A stretch of 64,000 bases of DNA from Bradyrhizobium arachidis (lineage in GTDB: Bacteria > Pseudomonadota > Alphaproteobacteria > Rhizobiales > Xanthobacteraceae). This document shows positions 60,016-64,000 of the stretch, in pieces. The stretch lies in contig NZ_CP077970.1 of the NCBI RefSeq assembly GCF_024758505.1, forward strand, positions 3,038,001 through 3,102,000. The letters run 5' to 3'. Every line of letters begins with the position of its first letter. Within the stretch, counting starts at the first letter, position 1. Under the pieces are notes generated by a model, which saw only the letters and a list, made by a program, of their open reading frames with translations, searched no databases and was not told the origin of the DNA. Position numbers and translations under genes: made by a program.

Positions 60016-62331
60016 TTACGCCTCCAATTGCTTGCCGATCGGCAAGGACCGGATGCGTTTTCCCGTGGCCGCGAAGATCGCGTTGATCAGCGCGGGCGCG
60101 AAGGGCGGCACGCCGGGTTCGCCGACGCCGCTCGGGGGCGTGTCGGCGCCAGGCGGCACGATGTGGACGTTGGTCACCAGCGGCGACTCGTCGATCCGGA
60201 TCACCGGGAAGTCGTCATAGTTCTTCTGCTGGACTTTTCCGTCCTTGAAGGTGATCTCGCCATATTTGGCGAGACTGAGCCCCATGATCGCAGCACCCTC
60301 GATCTGGGAGTGGATGCGCTCGGGGTTGACGTAGGTGCCGCAGTCGATCGCGGTATCGACTCGCGGGATCGTCAGCTTGCCCTTGTCGTCGACGGCCACC
60401 TCGACGATGGTTGCGATGTAGCTGACGAAGCTGCGATGCGCGGCGATGCCGAGCCCGCGTCCCTTGGGCAACGAGCGGCCCCATTCGCCCTTCTCCGCGA
60501 CCAGCTCGACCACCTTGCGCAGGCGCGCGGTGTCGATCGGGTAGCTGTCGTAGGGCTCGCCGTAGTTCCAGAGGTCCTTCACCGATGCGAGCTTGATGAT
60601 GCGGGGCGAGCCGATCAGCTCGAGCAGCATCTCCTTCTGGTCGCGCCCCGTCGCCTGGGCGATCTCGCCGACCATCGACTGCACGGCGAAGGCGCGCGGG
60701 ATGTTGGAGACCGAGCGGAACCAGCCGATGCGGGTATGCGCGGCCGCCTCCGGGTTCTCGCAACTGATATTGGCGATCTCGAAGGGCATGTCGACGAGAC
60801 CCATGCCGAGCTCGAACGGGGCCTGGTGCACCGTTCCGGCGGCAAAGGTCGAGGCTATGCTGGGGGCCACGCTGCGGTGGCGCCAGGCAATCACCTTGCC
60901 TGATTTGTCGAGCCCGGCCTCGATCCGTTCGACCGAGACGGTGTGCAGGAAGCCGTTATGGATGTCGTCTTCCCGCGTCCACTGCACCTTGACCGGCGCG
61001 CCGAGCTCCTTCGAGAGCAGGGCGGCTTCCAGCGCGAAGTCGCATTTCGACTTGCGGCCAAAACCGCCGCCGAGCAGCGTCACGTTGACGGTGACGGCGT
61101 CCTCGGGAATGCCGAGCGTCTTGGCGACGTCCTCGCGGGTGCCGCCGGCGCTCTGCACCGGCCCCCAGATCTCGGCCTTGCCGTCCTTGACGTTGGCAAC
61201 CGCGACCGGCGGCTCCATGCTGACATGAGCGAGGTGGGGGATGTAGTACTCGCCGACGATGACCTTGTCGGCGGTCTTCAAGGCGGCGTCAGCGTCGCCT
61301 TCGTTGCGCACGACCAGACCGGGCTTGCGCGAGGCCTCTTCGAGCTCCTTGCGATAGGCGACCGATTCGTATTTTCCGTTCGGTCCGTCGTCCCAGACGA
61401 TCTTCAGCGCGTCGCGGCCCTTGATCGCGGCACCCGTGTTGCGCGCGATCACAGCGACACCGCCGAGCGGCTGGAATTTCGAGGGCCACGGCCAGCCGCG
61501 GACCTCCATCACCTTCTCCACGCCCGAGACCTTCAGCGCCTCGGCCGGATCGAACGAAACCAGCTTGCCGCCGGTCACCGGCGGCCGAGCGATGACGGCG
61601 TATTTCATGCCGGGGAGGCGGACGTCGGCGCCATAGCGCGCCTGGCCCGTGGTGATGTCGCGCAGATCGACAATCGAGACCTGGCCCTTGGTCAGGTAAC
61701 GGAAGTCCTTCGGGTCCTTCAGCTTGAGGCCTTCGATGCTCGGCAGCGGCTCCTTGGCGGCATCGGCCGCGAGCTCGCCAAAGCCGAGCTTACGCGAGGT
61801 TGCGCTGTGGACGACCTCGTGGTTGACGGCCTTGACCTCGGTCGCGGGCACACCCCAGCGCTTGGCGGCGGCCTGCTCCAGCATGGTGCGCGCGGAAGCG
61901 CCGATCTGCCGCATCGGGATCAGATAATGCCGCGTGCTGCGCGAACCGTCGGTGTCCTGGTTGCCGAACTTGACCTCGTCGCCATGGGCCTGCTGGACGC
62001 GCACCTTGGTCCAGTCTGCCTCGAGCTCCTCGGCGACGATCAGCGGCAGGCTGGTGCGAACGCCGGTGCCCATCTCCGCGCGATGCGCGACGATGGTCAC
62101 GATGCCGTCGGGCGCGATCGCGACGAACACACGTGGGTCGACCACGACGCCATGCGGCATCTTGCCGGCGCCGGTTTCATAGGCAAAAGCCTGGCGCGAC
62201 ATCACGGGGGCGGCCAGCACGAAGCCGCCGGTGATGCCAAGGCCCTTCAGGATGCTGCGGCGTGATACCTTCTCGATCCTGACATGCTTCTCGAAGCCGC
62301 GAAGGCTTGCAGGGTTCTCGATGAAATTCAT
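60016..62331 (-). CDS. IorB-like molybdopterin dehydrogenase large subunit
   Basis: 771-aa xanthine-oxidase-family catalytic subunit of the isoquinoline 1-oxidoreductase/aldehyde dehydrogenase type. A Tat signal ([21 protein letters not shown], about 22-42) shows periplasmic placement. Landmarks: [45 protein letters not shown], and the C-terminal [31 protein letters not shown] with the catalytic Glu in GEPG. Start ATG 62331, two bases after the iorA stop; an apparent longer frame overlaps iorA and is rejected. It would hydroxylate an aldehyde or N-heterocycle using the Fe-S subunit. No cytochrome c subunit gene adjoins. Confidence 0.92.
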   Translation of the reverse strand: MNFIENPASLRGFEKHVRIEKVSRRSILKGLGITGGFVLAAPVMSRQAFAYETGAGKMPHGVVVDPRVFVAIAPDGIVTIVAHRAEMGTGVRTSLPLIVAEELEADWTKVRVQQAHGDEVKFGNQDTDGSRSTRHYLIPMRQIGASARTMLEQAAAKRWGVPATEVKAVNHEVVHSATSRKLGFGELAADAAKEPLPSIEGLKLKDPKDFRYLTKGQVSIVDLRDITTGQARYGADVRLPGMKYAVIARPPVTGGKLVSFDPAEALKVSGVEKVMEVRGWPWPSKFQPLGGVAVIARNTGAAIKGRDALKIVWDDGPNGKYESVAYRKELEEASRKPGLVVRNEGDADAALKTADKVIVGEYYIPHLAHVSMEPPVAVANVKDGKAEIWGPVQSAGGTREDVAKTLGIPEDAVTVNVTLLGGGFGRKSKCDFALEAALLSKELGAPVKVQWTREDDIHNGFLHTVSVERIEAGLDKSGKVIAWRHRSVAPSIASTFAAGTVHQAPFELGMGLVDMPFEIANISCENPEAAAHTRIGWFRSVSNIPRAFAVQSMVGEIAQATGRDQKEMLLELIGSPRIIKLASVKDLWNYGEPYDSYPIDTARLRKVVELVAEKGEWGRSLPKGRGLGIAAHRSFVSYIATIVEVAVDDKGKLTIPRVDTAIDCGTYVNPERIHSQIEGAAIMGLSLAKYGEITFKDGKVQQKNYDDFPVIRIDESPLVTNVHIVPPGADTPPSGVGEPGVPPFAPALINAIFAATGKRIRSLPIGKQLEA

Positions 62332-62333
62332 GG

Positions 62334-62786
62334 TCACACCCCCGTCGATGCGAGATGGACGGCGTTCTCGATGCGCTGGTAGCAGCCGCAACGGCAGATG
62401 TTGCCGGACATCGCCTCGCGGATCTGGTCGTGCGAGGGCTTCTGGTTGTCCATCAGCAGCGCGGCGGCCTGCATGATCTGGCCGGCCTGGCAGAAGCCGC
62501 ATTGCGGCACGTTGAGCTGGCGCCAGGCTTTTTGCACGGGATGATCGCCGTTCGGGTGCAGGCCTTCGATGGTGGTGACCTCGCGGCCGGCGACATCGTT
62601 GACCGAGGTGACGCAGGCGCGCACGGCTTCCTTGTCGATGATCACGGTGCAGGCGCCGCACAGGGCCTGGCCGCAGCCGAATTTTGTGCCGGTCAGGCCG
62701 GCCTCATCGCGAAGATACCAGAGGAGGGGAAGATCCGGGTCGCCGTCCCAGCTTTGTTCCTGGCCGTTGATTTTTATTTTGATCAT
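62334..62786 (-). CDS. IorA-like [2Fe-2S] small subunit
   Basis: 150-aa Fe-S subunit for the enzyme encoded next. N-terminal plant-type ferredoxin domain ([22 protein letters not shown]) and C-terminal four-helix domain with [11 protein letters not shown] and [15 protein letters not shown]: two [2Fe-2S] clusters. No signal peptide, so it is carried out by its Tat-dependent partner. The stop is two bases before the iorB start. ATG 62786 is preceded by GAGCGAGGACC. Confidence 0.93.
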   Translation of the reverse strand: MIKIKINGQEQSWDGDPDLPLLWYLRDEAGLTGTKFGCGQALCGACTVIIDKEAVRACVTSVNDVAGREVTTIEGLHPNGDHPVQKAWRQLNVPQCGFCQAGQIMQAAALLMDNQKPSHDQIREAMSGNICRCGCYQRIENAVHLASTGV

Positions 62787-63476
62787 GATTGGTCCTCGCT
62801 CTTTTTAAGCTGTTGAACTGCTCTGGCGTGAATTCGGACGGCGATGGTTTGCCATGCATCCCGCTTCCCACGCCGGGCAAATCCCGGGAGGGCGGTCGGG
62901 ATAGATGGGATGTGTCTGGAATGTGCGCGATATCTCCCGTTTTGAACTAAAATTGAATTGCCATTTGCGTGCGCCGCGGCCCGCGTAGCGCGGCCGGAGA
63001 CCGGCAGGGCCGGCATCACGGCCGCTTGCCCTCCACGTGCAGAGATTGCATCGACGGTTTGTCAAAAGCAGGGCGCGACAGGCGCAGCGCAGCTCGCGTT
63101 GCCTTGCAAGGCAGCCAAAACAAGGCGGCCAAAAAAATGCTTCGCCCGCAAGTTTGCACGGACGAAGCAAGAGACCTCAGTCGAGGGAGAGAGAAACGCT
63201 TGAAGCCATCTTCAATCAGGAAGGTGGCGACACTGCGGAGTCCAACGGACTTTAAGACTGAGGGCAGTCAAAATTTGGGGCAGTCAAAATTCGAAGTCCG
63301 GCCGCGTCACGCAGAAAATGAGGCGGAATGGCTGACCATTCCCGCGCGAAACGCCCGAAGATCGATCGCTGTCCCGCCGGTGAATGTCTCAACCGGCGGG
63401 ACGGCAGCGTTGTCTCAGACTACGCGGCCTAGTCTCAGGCAGCCTCGTCTCAGGCGGCCTTGTTAGGCAGCCTTTG
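62787..63476. other. Long intergenic region without a convincing gene
   Basis: 690 bases upstream of iorA. Frames on both strands have shadow-type composition. Structures seen: GCCTTGCAAGGC palindrome (63101-63112), TGCTTCG...CGAAGCA inverted repeat (63138-63169), a 16-base direct repeat of GGGCAGTCAAAATT near 63262-63290, and a tandem repeat at its right end (separate entry). The two palindromic pairs may belong to an unannotated small RNA. Confidence 0.5.
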
Positions 63477-63489
63477 TCAGGCGGCCTTG
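63425..63489. repeat. Tandem copies of the gfa 3' end
   Basis: On the minus strand the gene ends AAGGCCGCCTGAC and is followed by AAAGGCTGCCTAAC, AAGGCCGCCTGAGACG and AGGCTGCCTGAGACT, then a degraded unit. The units are about 13-16 bases and each carries its own stop codon, so they are serial duplications of the gene terminus including the stop. Confidence 0.75.
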
Positions 63490-64000
63490 GACTTTGCCAC
63501 ATGGGTTGCGATCGCGTCCATCAGCGGCGGCGACAGGCAGTCATAGGGCTCGAGCCCGATCTCCTTCAGACGTCCGCGAATGGCGCCCATCTGCTCCGGC
63601 TTGACGCCGGACTCGATGATCGAGGAGACGAAGGCGGCGAATTGCGGCGCCTGCGAGCCCTGCTCCTGGAACAGCTCGGGATGGATGAAGTCGAGGCCGT
63701 AGAAGGGGTGACCCTTGTTCTCGATGCGGCCGTACATGTGGGTGCCGCAGGCCTTGCAGGCGTAGCGTTGGATCACCGCTGCCGGATCGACGATCGCGAG
63801 CTTGTCGCCGTTCTCGAGCACGCTGACGTTCTGGCGCGGTACCACGGCGACGACGGAGAACGTCGCGCCCGACGGCTTCCAGCACTTGGTGCAGCCGCAG
63901 GCGTGGTTATGGGCGACGTCGCCCTTGATGCCGACCTTGACCTGATGGTCCTTGCATTTGCAGGCCAGGGTACCGCCGGCAAAGCTGCCGCTGCCCTGTT
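63477..64000 (-). CDS. gfa: Gfa-type formaldehyde-activating enzyme (partial, runs off window)
   Basis: C-terminal part of a GFA-family protein; the 5' end lies beyond base 64000. Visible are [24 protein letters not shown] and [33 protein letters not shown], the Cys clusters that bind zinc and glutathione. Gfa speeds formation of S-hydroxymethylglutathione from formaldehyde, the entry to glutathione-dependent formaldehyde oxidation. An apparent GTG start at 63845 is internal: coding continues upstream in frame. Its proximity to a PQQ alcohol dehydrogenase gene suggests methanol or one-carbon oxidation, with an flhA-type gene expected just outside the window. Confidence 0.9.
   Translation of the reverse strand, partial: QGSGSFAGGTLACKCKDHQVKVGIKGDVAHNHACGCTKCWKPSGATFSVVAVVPRQNVSVLENGDKLAIVDPAAVIQRYACKACGTHMYGRIENKGHPFYGLDFIHPELFQEQGSQAPQFAAFVSSIIESGVKPEQMGAIRGRLKEIGLEPYDCLSPPLMDAIATHVAKSKAA

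Noticed and set aside
62332..62661. 110-codon N-terminal extension of the iorB frame
   Set aside because: It overlaps iorA in another frame, is Arg/His-rich and precedes a genuine Tat signal that should be N-terminal.

Overview
The window looks like chromosome of a Bradyrhizobium-type alphaproteobacterium. I infer this from the high GC content, the repeated palindromic intergenic elements, the FixK/FNR-type boxes in front of micro-oxic genes, and a tRNA-His with A73 and no encoded G-1, an alphaproteobacterial identity pattern. No rRNA, CRISPR array, integrase or insertion sequence was seen.

Region 1 (1-4752) is the most unusual part. After a Nudix hydrolase gene and a 67-codon ORF comes a dense tRNA array: 28 tRNA genes in about 3.4 kb, all but one with an encoded CCA, plus at least three tRNA relics. 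The array covers 19 amino acids (only Thr lacks an intact gene). It is interrupted by an HNH endonuclease gene and one genomic palindromic repeat. Four array tRNAs (Val-GAC, Cys-GCA, Ser-GGA, Ser-CGA) have paired T-stems but T-loops of the form nnCAGnn instead of TTCRAnn. The two Ser genes also share a rebuilt D-arm.

Region 2 (5005-12886) holds a NarL/FixJ-type response regulator, a MarR-type regulator divergent from a GDSL autotransporter esterase across a palindrome-rich promoter, a branched-chain-type binding protein, an Old Yellow Enzyme, a small zinc-ribbon protein and an acyl-CoA dehydrogenase.

Region 3 (12915-34633) is a carbohydrate and peptide uptake block. A LacI-type repressor faces a sugar ABC transporter (ATPase, binding protein, two permeases) followed by an SDR and a GH31 enzyme carrying the KERWRY residues of sulfoquinovosidases, so this is probably a sulfoquinovose or sulfoquinovosyl-glycerol locus. 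Next come a complete dppABCDF operon with an attenuator-like hairpin after dppA, and a second Dpp/Opp-type operon ending in a GH51 arabinofuranosidase. The two Dpp-type operons share an identical 13-mer upstream.

Region 4 (34650-40901) is a single 2083-codon gene: Ser/Thr-kinase-like domain (apparently inactive), AAA ATPase, GAF, two PAS, histidine kinase and receiver.

Region 5 (41254-56458) is a micro-oxic/denitrification-flavoured island. It contains DUF1858, a CbiX-like chelatase, ubiD/ubiX divergent from ubiT-ubiU-ubiV (O2-independent ubiquinone synthesis), a polytopic membrane protein, DUF2249 and DUF59 proteins, two c-di-GMP enzymes, 3-hydroxybutyryl-CoA dehydrogenase, ccoG and a truncated haemoglobin. 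Four TTG-N8-CAA boxes lie in front of these genes.

Region 6 (56804-64000) encodes periplasmic oxidation: a Tat-exported Rieske protein, a PQQ dehydrogenase with a lanthanide-type D-x-D motif, an iorAB-type molybdenum dehydrogenase and, running off the right edge, a Gfa-type formaldehyde-activating enzyme. Repeats fill several of the intergenic gaps.
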